In this document: piece by piece, positions 1-7,256 of the stretch
Numbering within the stretch: position 1 is the first letter of the stretch
Layout: every line of letters begins with the position of its first letter
Assembly: GCA_017303735.1 (NCBI GenBank)
Contig: JAFLCF010000005.1
Coordinates: 1 to 53,122, forward strand
Origin: Anaerolineae bacterium
GTDB lineage: Bacteria; Chloroflexota; Anaerolineae; Anaerolineales; Villigracilaceae
Length of the DNA stretch: 53,122 bases
Direction of reading: 5' to 3'
The notes under the pieces: generated by a model
Told to the model about the DNA's origin: nothing
The model's database searches: none
Seen by the model: the letters and a program-made list of their open reading frames with translations, nothing else
Translations under genes and position numbers: made by a program

Positions 1-78
1 GGCGACGTGCCTGTCGTATTCAAAGAAAATCTAACTCTGTTCGAGAGCGCTTATGTTTCAAGCGTAAGTTTCAAGTGA
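1..78 (+). CDS. DnaB-like helicase, C-terminal 25 codons (duplicate of 52996-53073)
   Basis: Partial reading frame ending at TGA 76-78. It repeats the last residues of the helicase at 51712-53073 because the window overlaps itself. It is not a separate gene. Confidence 0.9.
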   Translation, partial: GDVPVVFKENLTLFESAYVSSVSFK

Positions 79-127
79 GGTTACAGTGAAAATTTCAGTA
101 GATAACATTTTACTCAATCCAGAACAG
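1..127. repeat. Terminal direct repeat (circular junction), left copy
   Basis: These 127 bases are identical to positions 52996-53122. The repeat runs across the end of the helicase gene and the start of parB, so it joins two halves of ordinary coding sequence. An exact overlap of this size is the usual sign of a circular contig closed by a k-mer assembler, giving a unique length of 52,995 bp. It is probably not a biological terminal repeat, because it sits inside a gene. Confidence 0.95.
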
Positions 128-967
128 CCCCGAAAAACATTCAACGAGCAGGAGCTACATGAACTCGCCGGTTCCATCAAAGACATTGGGCTGGTCACGC
201 CCATTACCGTCGAAGACAACGGCGATGGCACCTACACCCTGGTAGACGGAGAACGCCGCCTGCGAGCCTGCAACCTCAATAAAATGCGCGAGATTGACGC
301 CCATATCCAGGAGCGCAGCAATCACAACGGTCGCGAGCTGCTTATCAAAGCCACAGCCGCCAACGTCTCACGCGCCGACATGAACGCCGTCGAAGAAGCC
401 CGAGCCTATCAACGGCTTGTCGATGCCGAAGTAAGCGTTCGTGACATCGCCAAAAAAGTTGGCACCAGCACGACCAATATTTACTACCACCTCAAGATCA
501 TGAGGTTCACCCCTGAAGAACAAACCCTGATGGAAGAGGGACGCCTGCCCATGACTCGAGAAGCCCTCGATGCACTCTTGTCTATTCCAGACGTCGCCGA
601 CCGTGTCGCAATGTGCCGCAAACTTGCTGAAAAGAAACCCAGCGGAGCCGTCGTCGTTCGTGCCTGCGCCCAGTTCGTTACTTTCAAACGCGAGACTCAA
701 GCGAAAAAGTCAAGAGCTCGTAACGAAAAGCGGATCCGCAGCGAAGAGACCCCGGCGACTGAGAAAGTGCGCGGCTCCGAACTCCCGGAATGGGATGCCC
801 TCTACCAGGTCGGCAAAGTCCCACCCTGGCAGGTTTTCACCGAAGCCGTCATGGCAACCTGCGACAAATGCTCTCTGCGGTCGGCAGCATCCCAAGAAAC
901 CTGCGGCATGTGTCCATTGGTAGACATGGTCCAAAACACATTGGAAGGAGCCCGCCGTGTCCGTTAG
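86..967 (+). CDS. ParB-like DNA-binding protein
   Basis: A 293-residue ParB/Spo0J-family protein. The N-terminal half holds the ParB nuclease/CTPase-type fold, with the LVDGERRLRA motif near residues 52-61; a helix-turn-helix follows around residues 105-130 (VRDIAKKVGTSTTNIYYHLK). The C-terminus has two CxxC pairs (CDKC and CGMC) that look like a zinc ribbon. Start is GTG with a GAGG Shine-Dalgarno 5 nt upstream. It follows the helicase by 7 nt and overlaps the next gene by 11 nt, so they share a transcript. No ParA is visible, so it may act in gene control or replication rather than classic partition. Confidence 0.88.
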   Translation: MKISVDNILLNPEQPRKTFNEQELHELAGSIKDIGLVTPITVEDNGDGTYTLVDGERRLRACNLNKMREIDAHIQERSNHNGRELLIKATAANVSRADMNAVEEARAYQRLVDAEVSVRDIAKKVGTSTTNIYYHLKIMRFTPEEQTLMEEGRLPMTREALDALLSIPDVADRVAMCRKLAEKKPSGAVVVRACAQFVTFKRETQAKKSRARNEKRIRSEETPATEKVRGSELPEWDALYQVGKVPPWQVFTEAVMATCDKCSLRSAASQETCGMCPLVDMVQNTLEGARRVR

Positions 968-1850
968 TCTGATTGATCTCGCAGTGAACCAAGCCATCGC
1001 AAACAGCGGCATGGAGCGCAGCCACATCGCCGCCCGTTCCACCATGCCGCTTATTGTAAAAAACGAGCAGAAGGAAAAGCCAACAAAAGCCGGAGGTTGG
1101 ACACCCGAAGAAGATGCCTTCGTCCGTAAAAATCTCGGTTGGCTGTCCGAAAAAGAAATGGCAAAGAAAATGGGGCGCACACAAATCGCCGTTCGCCTGC
1201 GCTGGAAGCGAGATCTACTGCTCACGCCTCCAAGCAAGAACCCCAGCATTATCACCGCCAACCAGGCTGCCAAATTGATCAACGTCGAGATCCACGCCTT
1301 TTGCTGGTGGTGCGATCACGGTCTCGTTCCTGCCCGCGTTCTCCCTGGCGAACGTACCATTCGCGTCATTGACCGCACTGCTTTCAAGTTGTGGGTGATC
1401 GATCCCATGAACTGGATTTACTTCGACTGGAAGCGCATCAAAGACCCAACCCTGTACAAGCTCTGTGAATACCGCGCCAAACACTGGGGCGATGAATGGT
1501 GGACGTCGCGCCAGGTCGCGGATTATCACGATGTTGACATTCGCAATGTGAACATGCAGATCAAGCGCAAAACGCTTCCCGCTGTAAAGACAAAGATTTC
1601 CCGTGGCGGTCGCCATAAGAACCGCGCCTGGACGTACTGGTTTATTTTGAAGTCAGACGCCATCAACGCCCGCTTTATCAAAGGCAAAGGCTTTGCCGGA
1701 TGGCAGCCCACCGACCGCGCCATCCAGTGGGTCAAGAAAGCCCGCGCAATGGGCTGGGGTTGGACGGCGATCAAACGCTCCATGAAATCCCATCTCACGC
1801 CAACGGCATTGAAGAATAACTTTTCCAAACGCTTTGGCAAAGACGTTTAG
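957..1850 (+). CDS. Multi-helix-turn-helix DNA-binding protein
   Basis: 297 residues, GTG start preceded by GGAAGGAG, overlapping parB. Residues about 47-78 form a Myb/SANT-like module (GWTPEEDAFVRKNLGWL then KKMGRTQIAVRLRWKR). Residues about 97-140 resemble a MerR/excisionase-type winged helix (ITANQAAKLINVE...GLVPARVLPG...IRVIDRTAF). A second such domain follows near residue 177 (WWTSRQVADYHDVDIRNVNMQI). Three DNA-binding modules in a row suggest a regulator or recombination directionality factor. Specific function unknown. Confidence 0.6.
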   Translation: MSVSLIDLAVNQAIANSGMERSHIAARSTMPLIVKNEQKEKPTKAGGWTPEEDAFVRKNLGWLSEKEMAKKMGRTQIAVRLRWKRDLLLTPPSKNPSIITANQAAKLINVEIHAFCWWCDHGLVPARVLPGERTIRVIDRTAFKLWVIDPMNWIYFDWKRIKDPTLYKLCEYRAKHWGDEWWTSRQVADYHDVDIRNVNMQIKRKTLPAVKTKISRGGRHKNRAWTYWFILKSDAINARFIKGKGFAGWQPTDRAIQWVKKARAMGWGWTAIKRSMKSHLTPTALKNNFSKRFGKDV

Positions 1851-1860
1851 TTCTTATTTT

Positions 1861-1877
1861 CTAACCCATTAAGTAGT
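1861..1877 (+). promoter_or_regulatory. 17-bp early-region motif, copy A
   Basis: CTAACCCATTAAGTAG followed by TTAAG, 10 nt after the stop of the HTH gene. It stands in front of the long non-coding region 1880-2700, so if the motif is a promoter it would drive that RNA and the operon beyond it. Confidence 0.65.
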
Positions 1878-2545
1878 TAAGCGGACACTAGCGGAGAGAC
1901 CTTCGCGTCCGACCAGGTTGTCGGCTTCCATCGTGTTAGCCAAACTCCTTTTGGCTGGTAGGAAGAGCTTACAACCGAAGCCAAGTCGTGTGCTCACTGT
2001 CCCGAGCAGTTTTCTGTAAGACGTGCAGGTCGCCTGCGCGAAGAGTTCAATCGACTTTCGGACTTAGGGTCTTCCGAGCGACTTGGCTAACTTTTACAAA
2101 CGAATACAAATGAATACAAAGGAGTGCCTGGCACTAAAAAAGCAAACTTCCTCGAAAGAGGCGAATTGTCCAGGGACGCAGCAAAGATCGTGCTGAAGTT
2201 TGGATCACTCCTTTCTTGAATGTTACGGGAGCGGCGCAAGCCGTGAACCTGAGCAGTCTGGACAAACGTTGTTTCCAGCCTCCCGTTCATAGTCCTGTCA
2301 ATCCGTAATTCCTGCCCGTAGAACTGGTAGCAACATCGCCAAACGTAGGCGGGGTGGAGCGGCAGGCAGCCCACCCGGAAGGCTTGCCGTCGCCGACGGT
2401 TGAGACCGGGTGGGTTCCAAAGGCAAGCACCGATTTTGACCAGGCAAGCCTGGCAGTCGGATACGCTTCAAGATCAACGCACAAAACTTTTTATCGGTAA
2501 GTGCGACGATCCCCCGCAGGGTGCTCCCTTCACTCTGCGGGACAC

Positions 2546-2612
2546 GGGCTGGTTGAGTATGGCGGCTCACTGGTTTTCTCCAGAAACGCAGGTTCAAATC
2601 CTGCCCAGTCCA
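2546..2612 (+). tRNA. tRNA-like element, atypical (67 nt)
   Basis: Acceptor strands GGGCTGG and CCAGTCC pair over 7 bp with one G-U, followed by unpaired A. D stem GAGT/GCTC, T arm GCAGG-TTCAAAT-CCTGC with a perfect canonical T loop. The anticodon stem is only CTGG/CCAG and leaves a 6-nt loop TTTTCT, so the anticodon is unclear (TTC or TCT). No CCA is encoded. It could be an unusual tRNA, a decayed one, or a tRNA mimic within the structured RNA. Confidence 0.5.
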
Positions 2613-2664
2613 TTCGCTGTGAAGCGACATTCTGTTCTCCTCCCTCCACCCCGTTCCCCTGGAA

Positions 2665-2696
2665 GCATGCAGGTCGGCAATCACCGACCTGCATGC
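2665..2696 (+). terminator. Strong hairpin at end of structured RNA region
   Basis: Perfect 13-bp stem GCATGCAGGTCGG with its complement and a 6-nt loop. No T-run follows, so it may be an RNA processing or stability hairpin rather than an intrinsic terminator. Confidence 0.5.
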
Positions 2697-2750
2697 GGGA
2701 CGGATCCACCAGCCTAAGTCAAAATCAGAAAGAACAATGCCGAAAGCAAA

Positions 2751-3722
2751 ATGAACAAACACCTGTACGTCGCACTCCTCGCTCTCTTCGTCACCTCCTG
2801 CGGGCTCATGCAGGGGCAGCCGTCGGCGCGCGAACGCAACACCTCGCAAGCCACAGCCCCCGCGCAAACACCGTCACCGCTTCCCGAGCCGACGGTTGAC
2901 TACGAAGCCACACGGGTATCACTCGCCTCCACACAGCAAGCGGTCAAGGAAGAAATGATCCAGACCACCGCTGAATACGAAGAGCGCATCCAGGAACAAT
3001 TCCGCTGGACACAGCAAGCCGACATGCTCACCGCCACCCCCGCAGCGCTCACTCAGCAATCCGGCGCGTCCACGTCCACCGCCTGGCTTACCGTCGCACC
3101 TGGCACCATGACCGCTCAACCCATGCAAGCTACCAGCACCGAAAAAGCAGCACAAGACCGGCGGGCTGATCGAACCGCAACAGCCTACGCACCCACCAAA
3201 ATGATCGAGGATGAAAACTCCCGCCTCTACGTGAAATATGCCGAAGGCGTCGAACGCACAAAAATCTTTCTCATGATCGCGATTGGCATTTTTATTCTCG
3301 CCCTAGCGTCGTTCCTGTTTGTCAATACGACCATCACCTACAAGCGCCACGAAGAAGAGACAGCCGAAGAGGAAACCGAACCCGAATTCGACCCGCTGCA
3401 CCCGATGGTCAAGAAGACCTACGAAGGCGGCGAGATCTGGCTGGACGCGACCGTGCCATGTACGAAAACTCAGCTTTTCGAGCTTGCCGACGGTGTCATC
3501 AACAGGCGTATCCCCCTAAGCTACGGCATGTGGGAAGGCACAGAGGTTCACAAATCCTTGAAGAAGGTCAGAGAGTTTTTTGAGTATCAAAAGTTTGTAA
3601 AGTTGGTCAAGAACAGCAACGGTCAACTGGACCTCCTCGCAGAAGGGGAGTCCTTCTTGCGTTACGTGTCAGAACACGGCGAGCCGCCCGCCCCATTCGT
3701 GTGCTTGCCGGAAAAGAAATAA
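2751..3722 (+). CDS. Predicted lipoprotein with transmembrane helix and C-terminal cytoplasmic domain
   Basis: 323 residues. The N-terminus has a signal peptide with a lipobox-like site (LFVTSCG, Cys about residue 17), then a long Thr/Ala/Pro/Gln-rich extracellular stretch (residues 20-165) with a predicted coiled segment. A transmembrane helix follows near residues 174-193 (IFLMIAIGIFILALASFLF), then an acidic patch (EEETAEEETEPE) and a globular C-terminal domain with KKVREFF, like a small winged helix. Topology would put the last domain in the cytoplasm. The start ATG overlaps the stop of a 5-codon leader frame beginning at 2737. Function unknown; a superinfection or surface-modifying protein is possible. 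Confidence 0.55.
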   Translation: MNKHLYVALLALFVTSCGLMQGQPSARERNTSQATAPAQTPSPLPEPTVDYEATRVSLASTQQAVKEEMIQTTAEYEERIQEQFRWTQQADMLTATPAALTQQSGASTSTAWLTVAPGTMTAQPMQATSTEKAAQDRRADRTATAYAPTKMIEDENSRLYVKYAEGVERTKIFLMIAIGIFILALASFLFVNTTITYKRHEEETAEEETEPEFDPLHPMVKKTYEGGEIWLDATVPCTKTQLFELADGVINRRIPLSYGMWEGTEVHKSLKKVREFFEYQKFVKLVKNSNGQLDLLAEGESFLRYVSEHGEPPAPFVCLPEKK

Positions 3723-3750
3723 CCCAGCCTCATAAAGGAGCTTCACCGCT

Positions 3751-4542
3751 ATGGAAAAATTCATGAGAAACGCCCCGACCCTCGCGGTCTTTATCGCAAT
3801 GGCAATTCAGGTTCCGCGCGTCAGTCAATTCGGCGCGGAGATTGGAGCCGGTATTCTTGCGCCAGTCTTCGCTATATTTCTTGGTCTCTCGATCTACGTT
3901 CTTGCGTATTGGCACGGTCGCACGATCTATAAGGTTTCAGCGAATGCTGAAACTGAAAAAGCCAAGCATGCTCAACAGACCCGCATGAAAGTAATGTACG
4001 ACGATCTGCGCAGCCTGGTCGGCTTTTGGTTGACCTTGTTTGTAATTATCGAAGGCTTACTCAATCTCGCAGAGACATTGACGAACATCAGCGAAGCTGT
4101 CTCGTTTTTATCGTGGCAATGGTTCGGTGCGTTCGCATACGGAATTTTCCCGACCCTCGCAGCTTTTGGCATGGGTTCCATCCAGGCAAAGCTCGACCGC
4201 ATCCCGCACGGAGTTGCGAACGCATCCTCTATGGAGGTCATGTTCAACGCCGTACTGCGTCGCATTACGTCGCTGCTCGACGAACAAGAAACGCAGGCTG
4301 CGCCTGGTGCGACGCAGAGCCAGCCTTCTGCGTCGCACGGTTCGCAGAATAGCAGGAATGCGAGCGCATATCCGCAGCCATGCCCGCTTGGGTGCGGCGC
4401 ATCCCTGCAAAATGCGAACGCACTTTCCGCACATTATCGCTATTGCCCGAATAAAAAACCGCAGATAGCACCCGCAGATCAGTTCTTAATTCCAACTAGT
4501 AAAGACGGCAATTCTCACGCGAAAAACGAAAAAACAGAGTAA
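3751..4542 (+). CDS. Membrane protein with C-terminal C2H2-like zinc finger
   Basis: 263 residues, AGGAG upstream of ATG. Hydrophobic helices lie near residues 10-25, 32-52, 92-108 and 125-145. The Ser/Gln/Ala-rich linker (about 188-210) leads to CPLGCGASLQNANALSAHYRYC, a Cys2-His-Cys finger. Such fingers on a membrane anchor can tether DNA or host factors to the membrane, but no family is recognised. It follows the lipoprotein by 28 nt and is closed by a terminator. Confidence 0.5.
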   Translation: MEKFMRNAPTLAVFIAMAIQVPRVSQFGAEIGAGILAPVFAIFLGLSIYVLAYWHGRTIYKVSANAETEKAKHAQQTRMKVMYDDLRSLVGFWLTLFVIIEGLLNLAETLTNISEAVSFLSWQWFGAFAYGIFPTLAAFGMGSIQAKLDRIPHGVANASSMEVMFNAVLRRITSLLDEQETQAAPGATQSQPSASHGSQNSRNASAYPQPCPLGCGASLQNANALSAHYRYCPNKKPQIAPADQFLIPTSKDGNSHAKNEKTE

Positions 4543-4555
4543 TTGATCATTCCCC

Positions 4556-4578
4556 ACTCCCCCACCTGGTGGGGGAGT
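4556..4578 (+). terminator. Intrinsic hairpin after membrane-protein gene
   Basis: 11-bp stem ACTCCCCCACC / GGTGGGGGAGT. The T-run is poor, so termination may be partial. Confidence 0.5.
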
Positions 4579-4654
4579 CCCAAAACAGTGCAATATCATC
4601 TCATGACCATGAGAAAAAAGACTAAAAAATTATCTACATAAAGGAATACTACCA

Positions 4655-4861
4655 GTGTACATCAGACAAAACACCCCCGTATTTATGCTTGGCTGGTTCT
4701 TCGTCGCCGTCGGCATCCTGCTCATGTTCACCCGCGAAGAGCGCAGCGAAGTCACGACCGTCCTCACAGACGCCCTGAAAGCTCTGGACGCGCAGCGCGG
4801 CACGGTCGCTCTTGATCTTCAATCCGCCGTCGAAAAGGAAAAAGCCTATGTGGCAGAGTAA
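4655..4861 (+). CDS. Small single-pass membrane protein
   Basis: 68 residues from GTG 4655 (AAAGGA upstream). A transmembrane helix spans about residues 9-25 (VFMLGWFFVAVGILLMF), followed by a helical tail. It overlaps the next gene by 14 nt, indicating translational coupling. Function unknown. Confidence 0.5.
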   Translation: MYIRQNTPVFMLGWFFVAVGILLMFTREERSEVTTVLTDALKALDAQRGTVALDLQSAVEKEKAYVAE

Positions 4862-5171
4862 CGGCAATTACTACCACTTCGTGCGCCGCGCCAAAGCTGG
4901 GATGTCAGAAATGCTCTGCGGCGAGTCCTACGCCACCGGGCAGCAGGTTCCGTGGGTGAGAGACGGCGACAAAGTCTGCTCGACCTGCAATGACGTGTCC
5001 CGCCTGATCCATTCCACCGTCGGCGACCTGAAAACCTCCCTGCATTATGTCAACGACCTGGCGCACCTTCGCCGCGCACACAAGCTCGCCAAAGGCAAGA
5101 CTATCAAGAAGATGATCCAGGCGAAGATTACCCGCCTGGCAAAGTACAGTAGTTTACCTACAGGCGTCTAA
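4848..5171 (+). CDS. Hypothetical protein with Cys pair, basic C-terminus
   Basis: 107 residues from ATG 4848, chosen over an upstream ATG at 4812 because AAAAGGA sits 7 nt before it. Contains LCGE...VCSTCND, which may bind metal, and a Lys-rich helical C-terminus. Its TAA stop is the TAA inside the 17-bp motif copy B, so gene end and motif overlap. No family recognised. Confidence 0.5.
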   Translation: MWQSNGNYYHFVRRAKAGMSEMLCGESYATGQQVPWVRDGDKVCSTCNDVSRLIHSTVGDLKTSLHYVNDLAHLRRAHKLAKGKTIKKMIQAKITRLAKYSSLPTGV

Positions 5172-5184
5172 CCTATTAAGTAGA
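5168..5184 (+). promoter_or_regulatory. 17-bp early-region motif, copy B (in front of intI)
   Basis: CTAACCTATTAAGTAGA, one change from consensus. It ends 18 nt before the integron integrase start, so integrase expression would be under the same phage control as the replication operons. Unlike copies C-G it has no terminator in front. Confidence 0.65.
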
Positions 5185-5202
5185 TATAGCAAAAGGAGTG
5201 CA

Positions 5203-6189
5203 ATGAGCCAATTACTTGATACGATCCGGCAGACAGTCAGGCGAAAGAACTACAGCCCACGGACGGCTGAAACCTATGTCAAGTGGGCGTATCAGTTCAT
5301 CCTATTCAACAAGAAACGTCACCCCAGCGAGATGGGGAAGCCAGAGATCGAAGCGTATCTGTCCTATCTTGCAAATACGTGTCACCTTAGCGCTTCCTCG
5401 CGAAACCAATGCCATTATGCCCTCAAGTTTATGTATAACGATGTGCTTGGCATCCAGATCGACGGCATTCAGGGTTTGGCGGCAAAAGAGTCAAAGCGCC
5501 TGCCGACTGTCCTCAACCGCGAAGACACTGCTAAAGTTTTGAACTTGGTTGACAATGACCCCTTCAATCTGATGGCTCGGATGCTTTACGGTTGCGGTTT
5601 GCGCCTCAAAGAATGTCAGAACATGCGTATCAAAGATATTGATTTTTGGCTGATGACAGTCACAATCCGAGCTGGAAAAGGCAATAAGGACCGCACCGTT
5701 CCTCTTCCGCGCAGCCTGGTCAAACCACTAATGGATCAGATGGCGATTGCTCGTCATTTACACGAGATCGACCTTCAGCGTGGAATGCCTGGCGTTTATG
5801 TTCCAAATGCGCTTGATAGGAAATACCCGAACATCGGCTGTGATTGGGGTTGGTTTTGGGTCTTCCCCGCGAGAAACTACAGCGTCGATCCTGAAAGCAA
5901 AATACGCCGACGACATCACCAGCACGAAAGCGAACTTCAACGCGCGATCCGCTCGGCTTCCATCCGGGCAGGCATTACCAAACGAGTAAGTCCGCACACC
6001 TTTCGTCATTGTTACGCCACACATCTACTTCAAGCAGGTTACGACATTCGCACCGTGGCTGAGTTGATGGGTCACAATGATGTGAAGACAACCATGATCT
6101 ATTTGCATATTCTCCAGCCTGGTGGCAAGGGCGTGGAAAGTCCGCTGGATAAATTGGAGTTAAATCAGTGGAATATTATCAGTCAGTAG
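5203..6189 (+). CDS. intI: Integron integrase
   Basis: 328-residue tyrosine recombinase with strong SD (AAAAGGAG). SAM-like N-terminal domain to about residue 85, then the catalytic domain: Arg in YGCGLRLKEC, HTFRH, and Tyr in TTMIYLHIL. The decisive feature is the extra IntI-specific insert around residues 185-245 (HEIDLQRGMPGVYVPNALDR, KYPNIGCDWGWFWVFPA, DPESKIRRRHH), absent from XerC/D and phage integrases. The closing GGKGVESPLD is also typical. It would catalyse attI x attC recombination using folded single-stranded attC. It reads in the same direction as the cassettes, the reverse of class 1 integrons, and its 3' end overlaps attI. Confidence 0.93.
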   Translation: MSQLLDTIRQTVRRKNYSPRTAETYVKWAYQFILFNKKRHPSEMGKPEIEAYLSYLANTCHLSASSRNQCHYALKFMYNDVLGIQIDGIQGLAAKESKRLPTVLNREDTAKVLNLVDNDPFNLMARMLYGCGLRLKECQNMRIKDIDFWLMTVTIRAGKGNKDRTVPLPRSLVKPLMDQMAIARHLHEIDLQRGMPGVYVPNALDRKYPNIGCDWGWFWVFPARNYSVDPESKIRRRHHQHESELQRAIRSASIRAGITKRVSPHTFRHCYATHLLQAGYDIRTVAELMGHNDVKTTMIYLHILQPGGKGVESPLDKLELNQWNIISQ

Positions 6190-6209
6190 ACTGATAAGGA
6201 TAGTTAGGC
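6154..6209 (+). other. attI-like site 1
   Basis: Lies at the junction between the end of intI and the first cassette. It contains a perfect 9-bp inverted repeat TTATCAGTC / GACTGATAA (6176-6184, 6189-6197) and ends in GTTAGGC (6203-6209), the consensus crossover core. A second copy about 8.6 kb away (14728-14783) shares TTGGAGTT, the inverted repeat and the core region, which supports its identity as an attI. Confidence 0.8.
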
Positions 6210-6216
6210 GTTTATT

Positions 6217-6441
6217 ATGCACAACGAAAAAAGTCATAAATGTGTAAATTGTGGCAAAGTTCTTTGGTTAGGAGTTTTCTTTGATGGTTATTTTCTTTGC
6301 GAACTTTGCCACCAAAACGCCGCGTATATTATTTTCAGGCTCAGGAAACGCCTAACAAAGCGTTCACCTGACGCGCCGAAGCGTGGCGCAAAAGTTGTCA
6401 AATCCAAAACAAAAAAGGTTGCGAAGCCTGCGCGCAGGTAA
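6217..6441 (+). CDS. Cassette 1 protein, zinc-ribbon-like
   Basis: 74 residues. HKCVNCGKVLW and FLCELCH form a four-Cys zinc ribbon in the first half. The second half is Lys/Arg-rich and is encoded by the attC itself, so the tail comes from the recombination site. ATG lies 7 nt after the attI core. Function unknown. Confidence 0.55.
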   Translation: MHNEKSHKCVNCGKVLWLGVFFDGYFLCELCHQNAAYIIFRLRKRLTKRSPDAPKRGAKVVKSKTKKVAKPARR

Positions 6442-6456
6442 CGCAAACCGTTCTAC
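6350..6456 (+). other. attC site of cassette 1
   Basis: GCCTAAC at the left, GCGTTCACCTG / CAGGTAACGC inner arms with one extra-helical base, closing GTTCTAC on the right. Confidence 0.8.
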
Positions 6457-6479
6457 GGCTCTTTGCATGAAAGGATGTT

Positions 6480-6722
6480 ATGTATAAAGTTTTGTTCAAT
6501 TCGTGTCACGCTCCCGTTGAAATAGAAAAATGGCTCAACGATGAACTTGCTCTTGGTAATAAGTTCATTGCCTGCAATGGTGATTTCTATATCTTTGAAG
6601 CCGTAGAACACCGCTTGCACGCTGACGGGGCTAACGTCTGCCACGTCGTTGAGCATGTGTTTATTGATGATACTTGCGCAATGTGTGGGTTTCCTAAGCC
6701 CCGCCCCGCAGGTAAAGCATAA
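6480..6722 (+). CDS. Cassette 2 protein, hypothetical
   Basis: 80 residues with AAAGGA upstream. Several Cys and His residues (NVCHVVEH, DTCAMCGF) suggest metal binding near the C-terminus, which is encoded within the attC. No family recognised. Confidence 0.5.
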   Translation: MYKVLFNSCHAPVEIEKWLNDELALGNKFIACNGDFYIFEAVEHRLHADGANVCHVVEHVFIDDTCAMCGFPKPRPAGKA

Positions 6723-6731
6723 CCGTTAGGC
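6603..6731 (+). other. attC site of cassette 2 (left end uncertain)
   Basis: Right arm GCAGGTAAAGC and GTTAGGC are clear. The left side is probably GTAGAAC at 6603 followed by CCGCTTGCACGCTGAC, which matches other left arms imperfectly. Confidence 0.55.
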
Positions 6732-6743
6732 AGATAGGAGTAA

Positions 6744-6983
6744 ATGATGTCATTACAAGAAAAGGTTATAAAAGAATTGGGGTTCGGCATGAATATGCCA
6801 AATGAACCAGATGTGGCTTTTGTTGCAATCTGGCTATCACGAAAACAAAACGGGCATTTATCGCCAACATTCTGCGCGATGTACGAAGAGCCTGTACCAG
6901 ATGAAATCAAAGCTAAAATTGCGGATGTGCTGAAATATTACGCAGAGCGTATTCTTGAAAGTGACCCGCCAATTGTAAAATGA
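6744..6983 (+). CDS. Cassette 3 first protein, hypothetical
   Basis: 79 residues, AGGAG upstream of two adjacent ATGs; the first is used here. Soluble, helical, no recognised motif. The stop overlaps the start of the next gene (ATGA), so the two are coupled within one cassette. Confidence 0.5.
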   Translation: MMSLQEKVIKELGFGMNMPNEPDVAFVAIWLSRKQNGHLSPTFCAMYEEPVPDEIKAKIADVLKYYAERILESDPPIVK

Positions 6984-7219
6984 AAAAATGTTGCTTTTGC
7001 GGTAATGAAAAAGAAAACGAGTTGCACGCTGAAAAGGGCTATGGCGGAAGTTATGCGTATTGGTGCGCAAATATTGAAGACTGCTGGAGGCGCATCCAAA
7101 ACAATAAATCTGCCCAACACCGCGTGCACCTGACCGCCTTGCGGCGTGGGCTGGCGTTGTTGATTTTATTCAATGTTATCTTGCTGGTGGTGGTTCTTGT
7201 TACCATCGGCGGCAGGTAA
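6980..7219 (+). CDS. Cassette 3 second protein, zinc-finger with attC-encoded membrane helix
   Basis: 79 residues. CCFCGNEKENE with later WCANIEDCW gives a Cys-rich N-terminus. From about residue 47 the frame runs through the attC, and residues 54-76 form a transmembrane helix (LALLILFNVILLVVVLV). The same helix, in the same frame, is used by a different protein at 14806-15126. Confidence 0.55.
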   Translation: MKKCCFCGNEKENELHAEKGYGGSYAYWCANIEDCWRRIQNNKSAQHRVHLTALRRGLALLILFNVILLVVVLVTIGGR

Positions 7220-7235
7220 CGCAAGTCCGTTATGC
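7112..7235 (+). other. attC site of cassette 3
   Basis: GCCCAAC to GTTATGC. It is almost identical (one mismatch in about 106 bp) to the attC at 15019-15141, and both encode the same transmembrane helix. Confidence 0.85.
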
Positions 7236-7256
7236 CCCTTCTTGAAAGGAGATGTC

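Larger units (their letters stand above)
1880..2700 (+). ncRNA. Large structured non-coding RNA region (candidate ornate phage RNA)
   Basis: About 870 bases between 1850 and 2751 have no credible gene on either strand but are packed with inverted repeats. Clear stems: 1979-1988 with 2079-2088 (10 bp, enclosing 90 nt); 2022-2029 with 2033-2040; 2150-2153 with 2158-2161 closed by a GAAA tetraloop; 2232-2235 with 2240-2243 closed by a GCAA tetraloop; 2258-2278 (CTGG/CCAG over AAAC/GTTT); 2370-2378 with 2406-2414 (9 bp) enclosing 2387-2391/2395-2399; 2440-2444/2449-2453; 2513-2519/2535-2541; 2665-2677/2684-2696. A tRNA-like fold lies at 2546-2612. Size, phage context and nearby tRNA recall GOLLD and ROOL RNAs, but I cannot assign a family. 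Ends are estimates. Confidence 0.6.

Noticed and set aside
1..127. Biological direct terminal repeat of a linear phage chromosome
   Set aside because: It lies within the helicase and parB genes and has exactly the length of a common assembly k-mer overlap.
86..967. ParAB plasmid partition system
   Set aside because: Only a ParB-like gene is present; the whole circle shows no ParA-type ATPase, and the phage has its own integrase and attP.
2298..2867. 189-residue minus-strand frame in the non-coding region
   Set aside because: Low-complexity composition rich in Arg/Pro/Leu, no ribosome site, overlaps the tRNA-like fold and the start of the lipoprotein gene.
4611..4652. Ninth copy of the 17-bp motif before 4655
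   Set aside because: The segment AATTATCTACATAAA resembles part of the motif in reverse and also recurs at 50521-50534 inside a gene end, but it lacks the CTAACCCATT core.
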